NCBI GenBank assembly: GCA_903925285.1 | Contig: CAIYET010000186.1 | Location: 1-35,869 of the forward strand | Direction: 5' to 3' | Length of the DNA: 35,869 bases | DNA from: Candidatus Hydrogenedentota bacterium | GTDB taxonomy: Bacteria; Hydrogenedentota; Hydrogenedentia; Hydrogenedentales; SLHB01 | Part shown: piece by piece, positions 13,748-24,400 of the stretch | Layout: each line of letters opens with the position of its first letter | Numbering within the stretch: position 1 is the first letter of the stretch | The notes under the pieces: model-generated | Told to the model about the DNA's origin: nothing | Database searches by the model: none | The model's input: only the letters and a program-made list of their open reading frames with translations | Program-made: the position numbers and the translations under genes

Positions 13748-14689
13748 GTGTCGCCGTCGACTGAATCTTGCAGCAGGGATGCCGACAAGGCAAAGCCCTT
13801 CCTCAAATGGGCAGGCGGAAAATCCCAGTTGTTGGGCGAAATCCGCAAACGCCTTCCCGCCGGGATCGAGGACGGTACGATTACGCGTTATGTCGAACCA
13901 TTCATCGGCGGCGGCGCCGTCTTCTTCGACGTTTCGCAGAGCCATAGTTTCGATAACTGCCTGCTATTGGACGCCAACGAAGACTTGATCCTCGTGTACC
14001 GCACCATCCAGTCTTCTGTAGACAAACTCGTCGGCATCCTGTCGAATATTGCGTACGAATACCACGAACTGTCCCCCGAAAAACAGAGCGAATACTTCTA
14101 CAAAACAAGGCTTGCATTCAACGAAGCCAAACCCGGCATCGACTACAGCACCTTCGGCCCGGCTTGGCTCGACCGCGCCGCACAAATCCTTTTCCTCAAC
14201 AGGACCTGTTTCAACGGACTGTTCCGCGTCAACTCGAGGGGAGAATTCAATGTCCCCATCGGCAGCTACAAAGACCCCGCGATCTGCCACCCCGAAAATC
14301 TAAGGCGCGTCGCGCGCGCGCTGCAAAACGCCGAAATTCGAGTCGGCGATTTCGAGGCGTGTGCACCGTCTGTCGATTCGCGCACGTTTGTCTACTTCGA
14401 TCCGCCCTATAGGCCGCTCAACAAGACCGCCAAGTTCACATCCTACGCGTCCACAGCGTTCGACGAAGCTTCGCAACTTCGCCTGGCCCAGTTCTTTCGT
14501 CAACTGGACAAGTGCGGTGCAAAACTCATGCTCAGCAACTCCGATCCGAAGAACGAAGATCCAGATGACGACTTTTTTGAAAATGCCTATGCCGATTTCA
14601 CAATCGAACGCGTAAAGGCCACTCGTATGATCAATAGCGACGCAGCCGCGCGTGGACAAATCAACGAGGTTATTGTCACGAACTACTGA
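13748..14689 (+). CDS. dam: D12-class DNA adenine-N6 methyltransferase (Dam/DpnM-like)
   Basis: This 313-residue protein shows all D12-class motifs in the alpha order: PFLKWAGGKSQLL (SAM-binding motif I, Phe18-Lys25), YVEPFIGGGAVFF, LFLNRTCFNGLFRVN, then the catalytic motif IV DPPY at Asp218 and KLMLSNSD. It transfers a methyl group from S-adenosylmethionine to adenine N6. Many D12 enzymes modify GATC, but the target here is inferred only from family. Start is GTG 13748 with AGGAGG five bases upstream; ATG 13746 is in a different frame. No restriction endonuclease gene adjoins it: cysQ-like diverges on the left and a secreted glycosidase-like gene converges on the right. It therefore looks solitary, regulatory or protective rather than part of a restriction system. 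Confidence 0.93.
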   Translation: MSPSTESCSRDADKAKPFLKWAGGKSQLLGEIRKRLPAGIEDGTITRYVEPFIGGGAVFFDVSQSHSFDNCLLLDANEDLILVYRTIQSSVDKLVGILSNIAYEYHELSPEKQSEYFYKTRLAFNEAKPGIDYSTFGPAWLDRAAQILFLNRTCFNGLFRVNSRGEFNVPIGSYKDPAICHPENLRRVARALQNAEIRVGDFEACAPSVDSRTFVYFDPPYRPLNKTAKFTSYASTAFDEASQLRLAQFFRQLDKCGAKLMLSNSDPKNEDPDDDFFENAYADFTIERVKATRMINSDAAARGQINEVIVTNY

Positions 14690-14730
14690 GGATTGCCTGT
14701 TGACGGATGCGGATTTCTGTGAAGAACTTC

Positions 14731-14923
14731 AACCTAAAAAAGGCAGTCAGAATTCAGGAGTCAGAATTCAGAATATTGAAAACAGTGGATTTACACACGA
14801 AACTCGGCAACATCTGCGTTCACCCAACGGGTGAATACTTTCGCGCGTCGAAAGATACCGTAACCTGTTGCCATTCTGAATTCTGACTCCTGTATTCTGA
14901 ATTCCTACTGCCTTTTTCAGGTT
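14731..14923. repeat. 193-nt inverted-repeat element built from heptads
   Basis: A left arm (14731-14774) pairs with a right arm (14873-14923). Aligned in opposite orientation, the arms agree at all but three positions except that the right arm has exactly seven extra bases (AGAATAC), one heptad. Inside lies a second pair, GGCAAC (14806-14811) with GTTGCC (14867-14872), and a small hairpin CACCC-AAC-GGGTG (14821-14833). It fills the gap between two convergent genes and touches the stop codon of the GH42-like gene. Its position would suit a bidirectional terminator, and its structure resembles a small non-coding mobile element. Confidence 0.85.
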
Positions 14924-17900
14924 CAACGGTTCTCGACTTCGAAAATGGATCGAGCCGTGACTCCGGTTAGGGCGTCGCTCGCGACGAGTGCGTAGGAACC
15001 GGCCTGTTCATCCAATGCCAGCGGGATATACGTCGCGCCTTGGCCTCTTGGACATTCGATATCCCGATCGTAGTAGGCGATCCGCTGGACCTGCTTTCGA
15101 TGGATGCTGACGTGAACGACGTGTCGGCCCGCAGGTTTGCCGTCGGTTTCGACCGTCACGCGCACAGGCAGACGACGTCCGCTTTCGATGGAATCCAGCG
15201 TATCGATCCGAATGCGCGCCACCGCATACGGCAGGACGCTGACGAGAAAAACTTCCCCCGCCGCCAATTTCATCTCGACATGTTTGGGATGCGATAGACG
15301 ACGCCCATGACGCGCGTCGTACGCGATCGCGTCGCCCGCCAGCGACAATTTCCACTTGGCCATGCGCGGTTCGCCCGCGTCCGGTGCACGGAGAAACGCG
15401 TAGAGTTTGGCGGTCCCATAATCGAACCGATACGCGGCGCCGTCCAGCGTCTCGGTTCCGTCCACGGACAGGTTCGCGACGCGGTCGATGCCCGCGTCGC
15501 GCAACGCGTCGGATAGGCTTGAATCCGAGATTTGAGATTTGAGATTTGAGATTTGAGATTTGAAATCCGCAATCCGCAATCCGCAATCTGCAATCTCGGA
15601 GCGCCGCGTGCCGTGCTCGTCGTATGCCCCCGGTGCGACGTCGGCCAGGACGCATCCGCCGTTGTCACGGAAGGCGGAAATCGCTTTCAGGGCGGCATTG
15701 GGCAACGCATGCACGGCGGGCAGCGCGAGCACGCGATACGGTTTGAGCGCGTCGGCCGTGAGTTGACTGTCGTCGATAACGTCGTACGCGTATCCGAGAC
15801 GGTCCAGCGTGCGCATGAGCGAAGACATGGCCGCATCCGTGCTGGCCAAGTCCGCGTTGACGGCCCGCAAATAGCGACTCGCCTGGCTGTATATGACAGC
15901 GATCGGCGCAGTGGGGCGTTGCGCGTTTCGAAGCACGCTCCCCAAGCCCGAATCGAGTTCGGAGACTGCGGTCCCCATCGCGGACAACGTGCTGTTCGAT
16001 CTTGAAGGTTGAATCCCTTCCATGTCGAGCCACAGCGCGTTCATCCCATGCAGGGCAGCATACCACGGCATCCAGCGTGCCGTGGCATCGTCAGGCAAAC
16101 TCGCGATCCGCAAACCGCGGTAAACCGAAGGTTGGAGGTTCGAGGTCGCACTTCGCACTGTCTCGACCGCGATGTCATTTGCCGCAACGACCAAACCGGT
16201 GAGTTTGCGCGCCGTGCGCCACCAGTCGATGCCCGCTTCCGGTCCGTCGGCGTCGACAATGACAGGACCCGCCTGTGCATCCGCGTCCATGGCGCGAATC
16301 GCTGCATCCGCGCGTGCATGCGCATCGAGTAACACGGAATCCATGTGCAGCCGCCAGTCGAGCCACGCCCCATAGCGCTCCGTCCCACGCACTGCGTTGC
16401 GCACGGACGGCGCAACCTCGTCCCATTGCGCGAAAGCGGCGCCCCACGCGCGATTCAGCGCATCCAAGGACACGTACCGGTCCCGTAACGACGCCTGAAA
16501 CGCCTCGATGCATGTTTGTGACAGACACACATCCGAATCGCCGAGCCGATTGCCTTCGCCCGTGCAGTACACCGCGCTGCCCACGGCCCAGAACGGCGTT
16601 GCGCGTTCGCGGACGCGTGCGGCCTCCGAAGCGCGAAACACGGGGTCGGTAAGACAAGGCTTTCGTATACCCGGCGGTTCGATCGCATCGGGCACGTATT
16701 GCGCGACTTCAGGAATGGGATTCAAGTCCAGGGCCGCGAGATGGTACCGCGCATCATCGGTTGCCGGCGCACGAGCGGCATCGAGGCCAAAGGGAATGAG
16801 GTCGCGCAAGATCGCCCGCGCGTTATACTCCGAGACGTTCGGCATGTCGGCCACGAGGCTAAAGCCGTGCGCGGAACGCGACGCCCGCACGGGCAGGTAC
16901 AACGACGTATAGGCGGCACGGTTCAGATCCCAACGCGTGAACTGCGGCGTGACCACGTCGGCGGCAAAAACCTCGACCTTCACAAGGTTCGCGATGAGAT
17001 CCGCAAATGCCAGCAACACCTCGGCGTGCCCACCGTCCGGCGGAACACCTGCACGCCCTTGCGAGACGAGGCGTCCCAGCGAATCGACCGCGCGCACATA
17101 CACGGCGCACGGGCGTGGCCGCTGGGCTTGCACGCCGCCGGACAGTTGCGGCTGAACGTTCAACGAAACCGTCAGCGCATCGTTTGGCATCAGATAGCCC
17201 TTCGAATACGCGACATCGGATATCGTCGGCCACCCCGGTACCCGTATGATCTCCGTGTGCCACTCGACCACGTCCTTTTTGTCCAGGATCCACAGATCGA
17301 GAAAATACTGCCCTGGTCCCACCGGCAGATCGATGCGGCACGTGTCGTTGCCTTTCGCCAGCCGGGGCAGATTCGAGTAGATGAGCCGTAGCGGGCGATT
17401 CGGCTCTCGCACCTGCGCCCGGACGCGGTACCGTTTGTCGAGAGGCGCATTAAAGTGTATCATGAATGTGTGATAGAGAGGTGGTAGAGCAGCAGCACGC
17501 ATCTGCGCGATGAATTCGTCGGGAAGGTCCGGCGGAACCTCGCTGTCCACGGGGCCTTTCAAATCGCCCTGCTCGACCTTCGCAATCCATGCCGCCGGTT
17601 CGCGCCCCGCCGCCCACCGCACCGCTTTGGCGACGAGCGAAAGATATACGTCGAAATAGTCGTCGCGCGCATGCCCCGGATCCGTTAACGGCGGCGCCAG
17701 GATATGACTGAATACCGAACTCCCCATCCCCGCCGATTTCTTGCCACTTCCCGGATAATTCAGCGTCACGATTCGGCCCTGTTCACGAGGTTCGAGGCTT
17801 GAGTCCGAATTCTGAATTCCTTGCTCGCCTCGCAATCCGTATCGCCGCGCCGACATGAAATCCAGATTCGTTGGCCATTCCGGCGTCATCGATTCGCCGA

Positions 17901-18423
17901 TGCCGCGCGTGATGCTCGCCGCGTCCAGAGCAGGTTCGGTCTTCTCGATCAGCGCCGTAAGCGGCCCCGGCAACAAGTCCGGCGCATACGCCAGGACGAG
18001 CCCCATCCCTGAAGCAACCTGGCTCGCGACCGTCTCCCATATCGCATCCGGTATGTATCCAAAATCGAAATTGCCGAATACGACAACATCGTGCGATTCC
18101 GCCAGTCGTTCAGCGAGCAAGCTGAATTCCGAATTCCGAATTCCTTTCTCGCTTCGTACATCAAACACTTCATACTTTAGCGAGATGCGCTGCGCCAATT
18201 GCTCCGCGTCCCGCAGACCCGCCGACGGTCCAACGAACAGCACGCGAATCGGTCCTCCGGCCAGAGGAACACCCCACGCTACCGCTGGCAATGGAACCGG
18301 GCCATACACCGGTTCCAGGACTGCCGGACCCGCCCACGACAGCGGCGCAATCAACACCGCGAGAATGAACACCAATCGCCTCAAGACTGTAGGCTGTAGG
18401 AAGTGCGAGGCATGGTAAATCAT
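14923..18423 (-). CDS. Large secreted GH42 (beta-galactosidase)-like protein
   Basis: This 1,166-residue protein has a signal peptide (LRRLVFILAVLIAPLSWA, about residues 15-32). The N-terminal third resembles a class-I amidotransferase-like fold (VVVFGNFDFGYIPDAIWETV, GMGLVLAYAPDLL). Around residue 650 the family motif YVSLDALNRAWG followed by FAQWDEVAPS points to the GH42 barrel. Around 860-1000, PIAVIYSQASRYL and VLALPAVHALPNAALKAI match the GH42 trimerisation domain. The expected catalytic Asn-Glu pair is not obvious; Gly-Glu in YCTGEGN sits at the right distance, so activity is uncertain. Three heptad-repeat arrays lie inside the frame (15527-15596, 17807-17820, 18124-18144). They add peptides such as FKSQISNLKSQIS without breaking the frame. 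The Shine-Dalgarno and start ATG come from a (AAGGATG)3 array. Confidence 0.75.
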   Translation of the reverse strand: MIYHASHFLQPTVLRRLVFILAVLIAPLSWAGPAVLEPVYGPVPLPAVAWGVPLAGGPIRVLFVGPSAGLRDAEQLAQRISLKYEVFDVRSEKGIRNSEFSLLAERLAESHDVVVFGNFDFGYIPDAIWETVASQVASGMGLVLAYAPDLLPGPLTALIEKTEPALDAASITRGIGESMTPEWPTNLDFMSARRYGLRGEQGIQNSDSSLEPREQGRIVTLNYPGSGKKSAGMGSSVFSHILAPPLTDPGHARDDYFDVYLSLVAKAVRWAAGREPAAWIAKVEQGDLKGPVDSEVPPDLPDEFIAQMRAAALPPLYHTFMIHFNAPLDKRYRVRAQVREPNRPLRLIYSNLPRLAKGNDTCRIDLPVGPGQYFLDLWILDKKDVVEWHTEIIRVPGWPTISDVAYSKGYLMPNDALTVSLNVQPQLSGGVQAQRPRPCAVYVRAVDSLGRLVSQGRAGVPPDGGHAEVLLAFADLIANLVKVEVFAADVVTPQFTRWDLNRAAYTSLYLPVRASRSAHGFSLVADMPNVSEYNARAILRDLIPFGLDAARAPATDDARYHLAALDLNPIPEVAQYVPDAIEPPGIRKPCLTDPVFRASEAARVRERATPFWAVGSAVYCTGEGNRLGDSDVCLSQTCIEAFQASLRDRYVSLDALNRAWGAAFAQWDEVAPSVRNAVRGTERYGAWLDWRLHMDSVLLDAHARADAAIRAMDADAQAGPVIVDADGPEAGIDWWRTARKLTGLVVAANDIAVETVRSATSNLQPSVYRGLRIASLPDDATARWMPWYAALHGMNALWLDMEGIQPSRSNSTLSAMGTAVSELDSGLGSVLRNAQRPTAPIAVIYSQASRYLRAVNADLASTDAAMSSLMRTLDRLGYAYDVIDDSQLTADALKPYRVLALPAVHALPNAALKAISAFRDNGGCVLADVAPGAYDEHGTRRSEIADCGLRIADFKSQISNLKSQISDSSLSDALRDAGIDRVANLSVDGTETLDGAAYRFDYGTAKLYAFLRAPDAGEPRMAKWKLSLAGDAIAYDARHGRRLSHPKHVEMKLAAGEVFLVSVLPYAVARIRIDTLDSIESGRRLPVRVTVETDGKPAGRHVVHVSIHRKQVQRIAYYDRDIECPRGQGATYIPLALDEQAGSYALVASDALTGVTARSIFEVENR
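15527..15596. repeat. Ten-heptad array inside the GH42-like gene
   Basis: On the plus strand there are five GAGATTT units, one GAAATCC, then four GCAATCC/GCAATCT units, 70 nt in all. The two halves are partly complementary, so the array can fold on itself. On the coding strand it yields a seven-residue period (EIADCGL, RIADFKS, QISNLKS, QISDSSL) between the trimerisation domain and the C-terminal domain. Confidence 0.95.
17807..17820. repeat. Two GAATTCY heptads inside the GH42-like gene
   Basis: GAATTCT and GAATTCC in tandem, encoding Gly-Ile-Gln-Asn-Ser on the minus strand. The coding-strand flank GCGAGCAA before GGAATTC almost equals GCGAGAAA at the array at 18124-18144. Confidence 0.8.
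18124..18144. repeat. Three GAATTCC heptads inside the GH42-like gene
   Basis: Three exact GAATTCC units encode Gly-Ile-Arg-Asn-Ser-Glu-Phe on the minus strand. On the coding strand the array is bounded by GCGAG before it and CTCGC after it, so it can form a stem-loop. Confidence 0.9.
18387..18400. repeat. Two CTGTAGG heptads at the 5' end of the GH42-like gene
   Basis: Two exact CTGTAGG units lie in the codons just before the signal peptide of the GH42-like protein. Single units occur at 3600-3606 and 13733-13739. The adjoining sequence is shared with 3608-3625 on the opposite strand. Confidence 0.8.
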
Positions 18424-18441
18424 CCTTCATCCTTCATCCTT
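18421..18441. repeat. Three CATCCTT heptads between two genes, forming a ribosome-binding site and start
   Basis: On the minus strand this is AAGGATG three times. The last unit supplies the ATG of the GH42-like gene and earlier units give AAGG/GGATGAAGG purine tracts that can act as Shine-Dalgarno. The 3' end of the array touches the stop codon of the giant repeat protein (18440-18442). Confidence 0.85.
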
Positions 18442-21400
18442 AAACGTCAAGTCTCTTGCGGGCCGTTCGTGCCATGAGGGCGATGGTAGCGGTGAGGAGG
18501 AGGAGGTCGCCCGCAGCGCGGGTTGGAAAGTTGGGCGGTTGGGAATCGAGCGAGCTGCCGATGCAACCTTGGGGTTCGCCTTCACCTTCGCCTTCGCCTT
18601 CACCTTCGCCTTCGCCTTCACCTTCGCCTTCACCTTCACCTTCGCCTTCACCTTCGCCTTCGCCTTCGCCTTCGCCTTCGCCTTCACCGCTTTCTTGGTA
18701 GGGTGCGAATGTGGAAAGTGAAGTGGCGTCGAAATGGACGCTATCGGGCGCGAAAACGGGGCCTGCAATCGCGGTGGTAGACCAGTTGCCGACCCCAGCG
18801 GCCATGGCGACTCCGCCGTTGGCATTCCGCGTGGCATCGGTTGGGTGGCTGTATACGACGGGATTCTTTACCTGTTGTGGCGCAATGCCGCTAATCTCGA
18901 AATGGACCGGCAGCGACGCGACGCTGGCGTTGGGTATCTCGGCATAGGTTGCCCCGCCGTCCGTGCTTGCCAGAACGCTGGCCTCGACATATTGGCCTCC
19001 TGTCACGAGAGCCTGATGGGCCGGTTCGGGGCGCATGTTGTCGGCTTCGGTCGCGCCCAAAAGCGAATTGAGGTTGTCGGCACTTTCAAGCAGGAAGAGA
19101 CCGCTCTGGTCCCCGGACAACAGGGCGCGCGATGCGGTTACGCGCACGGCGCGCGACGCCGCATCACGGCGGAATACAGCGGCAATCAATGGGATCGTGT
19201 CGGGCACGGTTGAATTGCCCGGGCTAAAGCGAGCGAGTTCGACGTAGCGTTTCTGGGTGGCTTTGGAGACGTTTACGGAATGCGACCATCGGTCGCCGTC
19301 TCTGGAAAGGAGTGCGAAGGGGGCGTCGGGCAGACCGTCGCCATCTGCGTCCATCGCAGCGGGGTCGATTGCGATGACGGTGAACTGCGCACGTGCGGCC
19401 AACGTGTTCGGGTAGGGCGCGAGCGTGACGGCGGCATCTACGACATGCTCGCCCACGGTGACGGGGTACCAGTCGATTTCGACGAGGAAAGGCGAAGTGC
19501 TTGCGCTGCCGACGACTTGGCTGTCGATCGAGTATTCGACAAGAGACACGGTTGCCGGCACGTTGGCGCTCAGGACAAGCCGCACTTTTGCGGTACCGGC
19601 GGTGACGTACAGTTTCGAGCCATCTCTTGGGGCGGCGATGAGCGGTGCGACGGTGGGCGCGGCCGCATAATTCTGGGCGTCTTGAGCGACCGAGACGGTA
19701 TCGTACGCTCGCGTCGGCGGGTTAAAGGTGAACCCATCCTTGGCGGGCGTGATCGTGCCGCTGAACCCGTAGGGCGCCTGGACGGTGTAGACGCCTTCGC
19801 TGTTGGTCGTAGCTGGCGACGCGAAGCCGCGCAACGTGACGCCCGCGAGTTTGCGCGTACCCCAGGTGACGGTTCCCGTGACCGCGTTGGCGATCTGCGT
19901 GGCGGCATAGTCTTGGCCGGTTTGCGCGACCTGCATGTGGCTGTAGTCCTTCGATACGGGTGTAAACGTAAAGCCTGCCTTGTGTGGAGTCACCGTACCG
20001 GACCAATCGTAGCTGACGGCGCCGGTGTACGTTCCATCGCCGCGCGTCGTTGGATTGCCGGGCAATCCCAGCATCGTGACGGCATCGAGCGCGACGCCGT
20101 TCAAGGTCACTTTGCCTTCGATGCTGAAGGCGGACAGCGTAGCGGTGAAATTCTGCGAAGATTGGGAGGATGTGACGTTGGCGTAGTTTTTCGACGCGGG
20201 ATCGAAGAGAAAACCGTCGTGCTGTGGCGTCACCGTTGCGCTCCATCCATAGGGCACGGTGGCGCTGAAGGTACCGTCGCCCACCGTTGCGGTGGGCGAC
20301 GGGAAGCCTTGCAGGACCACATCTTGCAGGCCCGAACCATTCGCGGTAGCGCGCCCGGTCACGGTAAATGCGATCTGCGTCGCAACGTAATCCTCAGTGG
20401 ACAACGAGACGATGAAATTGACGTAGCTGTGCATTCCGGAATCAAACGTGTAGCCCAGTTTGACCGGCGTGATCGTGCCCGACCAACCGTACGGTACAGT
20501 GATGGCGTACGTGCCGCTCGCATCCGTCGCGGGCGCGCCGACGATCCCATCGAAGGTTACGCCGGGAAGACCGGTCCCATTGGATCTGACGGTTCCACCG
20601 ATGGTACGCGTGAGTGGCGTTGCGGTATAGTCCTGGTTCGTTTGGCTTGCCGCTAGGCTTGTGTAGGGCCGCGACGGCGGATCGAATGCGAACCCGTTTT
20701 TAACGGGCGTGACCGTGCCACTCCACTGGTATGATACCGACACGCTGTAGGCGCCTTGCGCGTCCGTGACCGGACTTCCCGGCAATCCCTGCATACTTGC
20801 GCCGGTCAAGGGTGCGCCGTTGGCGCGGATGACGCCGGACACGGAGAGCTGGGCGGGAGACGCGGCGTAAACCTGTTGGTTTTGGGCGCCCGTGACTGAC
20901 GTATACGAGATGGACGGCGGGTTGAACAGATAGCCCGTCAAGACCGGCGTCACAGTTCCGCTCCACCCGTACGGCACGTTGCCCGTGTAGGCGCCGTCCG
21001 CACCCGTTTTCACGGTGCCGCCGGGCAGTCCCTGCAGTACCACCTCGGCCAGTGGAACGCCAACGCATTCCACGTGGCCCCCGATGGCGCACGTGAGTTG
21101 CGCGGCGCTATAGTTTTGTGCCGACTGCGCCGCCGTTACGCTCGTATAGGACTTCGTTGCCGGGGAAAACGTGAATCCATTCTTCTGAGGCGTCAGCGAA
21201 CCCGACCAATTGTAGGGCACTTGAACGCTGTAGGAGCCATCGGATGTGCTCGTGACGTCGCCCATGGGGCCATGGAACGTCACGCTGGCCTGGCCATTGC
21301 CATTCCAGGTCACGCGGCCCGTCACGTCAAACGTAATTTGCGTCGCGGCGAAATCTTGCGACAGTTGATCCACGGTGATGGCGGTGTACTGGCGGGATTG

Positions 21401-24400
21401 TGGGGCAAACGTGAACCCCTGTTTTGCCGGAGCCGCTGTTCCGGACCATGCATTTGGCGTGTTGGCCGTATAGAAACCAGCCGTGTTCGTAACCGGGCTG
21501 CCCAACAGACCGTTTAACACAACGCCGCCCAGTCCTGCGCCGTTCCACAAGACCGTGCCCGATACCGTGCGAGGCAGCGATAGCGGCGCAATGGTCCCGG
21601 CGATAAACGAGGCCATGACATCGTCGTTGCCCGTCGTTCCCAGGTTGTTGACGTACGCCTTGCCCCAGTCCGCAGTCGTCCACGTAGCGAACTGCGTGCC
21701 GTCCAGACCGAACTTCGTGCATGCGTCCAGAAATTCCTGCCGGTTCGTTTTGCCGTCCAGATCCAGATTGTCACCGCCCGCGATCAGCCCGTACGATGAC
21801 AAGCTATACTCACTGATCAACGCGTACGGACGCTTGAAATTATCCGGGACGTTCTGGTCCACGGCCATTTCCCAGACCGCGAAGTCGCGGCCCGACGCGC
21901 TCGATCCCATATAGAAAGTAAACAGTTCGATGAGGGCCGCACCTTCATTCGTGAGCCAAAGTTTGTCGCAACAGTCTTGAAAGCCCTGCTTGGTTGCGGC
22001 GTACAGCGGGTGGCCGGGTACGTGCAGCAGCGCCTGCAGCAATCCCGCTTCGAATACGTCGGGAATGCCATCCAGATCGAGATCCTTTTGTGCATAGTAT
22101 GGCGCAAGAGTGCCCCCTTGTCCGCGTAAGCCCGAAATGAAATCGAGGCTCTCGGCATTCGGAGCGACATCCTTTTGGTAGGGCGCGAACGTGGAGAGTG
22201 AAGTGGCATCGAAGTGGACGCTGTTCGTCGCGAAAACGGGGCCTGCAATCGTGGTGGTGGACCAGTTGCCGCCCCCGGCGGCTATGGCGACTCCGCCGCC
22301 GACATTCCGGGTGGCGTCGGTTGGGTGGCTGTATACGACGGGATTCTTTGCCAGTTCGGGCGTAATGCCGTTAATCTCGAAATGGACCGGCCGCGACGCG
22401 ACGCCAGCGTTGGGTATCTCGGCATAGGTTGCCCCGCCGTCCGTGCTTGCCAGAATGCTGGCCTCGACGTATTGGCCGCCTGTCACGAGCGCCTGATGGA
22501 CCGGTTCGGGTTGCATGTTGCCAGCTTGGGTCGCGCCTAACAGCGAATTGAGGCTGTCGGCACTTTCAAGCAAGAAGAGACCGCTTTGGGCACCGGACAA
22601 CAGGGCACGCGATGCGGTGACTCGCACGGCGCGCGACGGTGCATCCGGGCGGAATATGGCGGCAATCAATGGGATTGTGTCGGGCACGGTCGAATTGCCG
22701 GGGTTAAAGCGTGTGAGTTCTATATATCGTTTTTCGGTGGCTTCGGAAGTGTTCACCGAGTGCGCCCATCGGTCGCCGTCGTTGGCGAGGAGTGCGAAGG
22801 GGGCGTCGGGCAGGCCGTCGCCATCTGCGTCCATCGTAGCGGGAGCGATCGCGACGACGGTGAACTGTGCGTGTGCGGCCAACGTGTCCGGGTAGGGGGC
22901 GAGCGTGACGGCGGCGTCGACGACATGCGCGCCTACGGTGACGGGGGACCAGTCGATCTCGACGAGGAAAGGCGAAGTGCTTGCGCTACCGACGACTAGG
23001 CTGTCGATCGAGTATTCGACAAGGGACACGGTTGTCGGCACGTTGGCGCTCAGGAGGAGCCGCACGTTCGGGGTACCGGCCGTTACGTACAGCTTCGAGC
23101 CGTCTCTTGGGGTGGCGATGAGCGGTGCGACGGTGGGCGTAGCCGCATAATTCTGGGCATCTTGCGCGACCGAGACCGTGTCATATACGCGCGTCGGCGG
23201 GGCGAAGGTGAACCCATTCTTGGCGGGCGTGATCGTGCCGCTGAACCCGTAGGGCACCTGGACGGTGTAGACGCCCTCGCCGTTGGTCGTAACCGGCGAT
23301 GCGAAACCGCCCAACGTGACGCCCGCGAGTTTGCGCGCACCCCAGGTGACGGTTCCCGATACCGCGTTCATGACCGGAGTGGCGGTATAGTCTTGGCCGG
23401 TCTGCACGACCTGGACGTGGCTATAATCTTTCGATACCGGCGTAAACGTGAAGCCTGCCTTGTGCGGAGTCACCGTGCCGGACCAATCGTAGCTGACGGT
23501 GGCGGAATACGTTCCATCGCTATGGGTCGTTGGGTTGCCGGGCAATCCCTGCAAGGTGACGGCATCGAGCGCGACGCCGTTCAAGGTCACTCTGCCGGCG
23601 ATGCTGAAAGCGGACAGGGTAGCGGTGAAATTCTGCGACGGCGGGGCCGAAGTGACGTTGGCGTATTCCTTCGACGCGGGGTCGAAGAGATAGCCGTCGA
23701 TCTGTGGCGTCACCGTTGCGCTCCATCCATAGGGCACGGTGGCGCTGAAGGCGCCGTCGGCTCCCGTTGTGGTGGGCGATGGGAAGCCTTGCATGACAAC
23801 GCCTTGTAGGCCCAAACCACCCACTGTAACGCGTCCGGCCACTGTAAACGTGATTTGTGTCGCAACGTAATCCTCGTTGGACAACGAGACGATGAAATTG
23901 ACGTAGCTGTGCATTCCGGGAGCAAACGTGCAGCCTAGTTTGACCGGCGTGATCGTGCCCGACCAACCGTACGGTACGGTGATGGCATAGGCGCCGTTTG
24001 CATCCGTCGCGGGCGCGCCGGCGATCCCATCGAAGGTCACACCGGGAAGGCCGATCCCGTTGGCCTTGACGGTTCCGCCGATGGTGCGCGTGATTTGCGT
24101 CGCGGCATAATCTTGGTTCGTTTGGCCTGCCGCGACGCTTGTGTACGGTCGCGACGGCGGCTCGAATGCAAACGAATTTTTCGTGGGGGTAACCGTGCCA
24201 TTCCACTGGTACGGAACCGAAGCGCTGTAGGCGCCTTGCGTGTCCGTGACCGGACTTCCCGGCAATCCCTGCATACTTACGCCGGTCAAGGGCGATCCAT
24301 TCAGGAGGATAACGCCGGAGATCGCGAACTGGGCGCGAGACGCGAGGTAAACCTGTTGATGCTGCGCGTCCGTGACCGACGTATACGTGATGGACGGCGG

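Noticed and set aside
18456-18780. Plus-strand frames rich in Phe-Ala-Phe-Thr or Pro-Ser
   Set aside because: They are translations of the antisense of the (GE)19 hexanucleotide tract.
19280-20656. 458-residue plus-strand frame opposite the giant gene
   Set aside because: It is antisense to the beta-sandwich repeats, has repeat-driven Arg/Asp/Gly-rich composition and no family signature.
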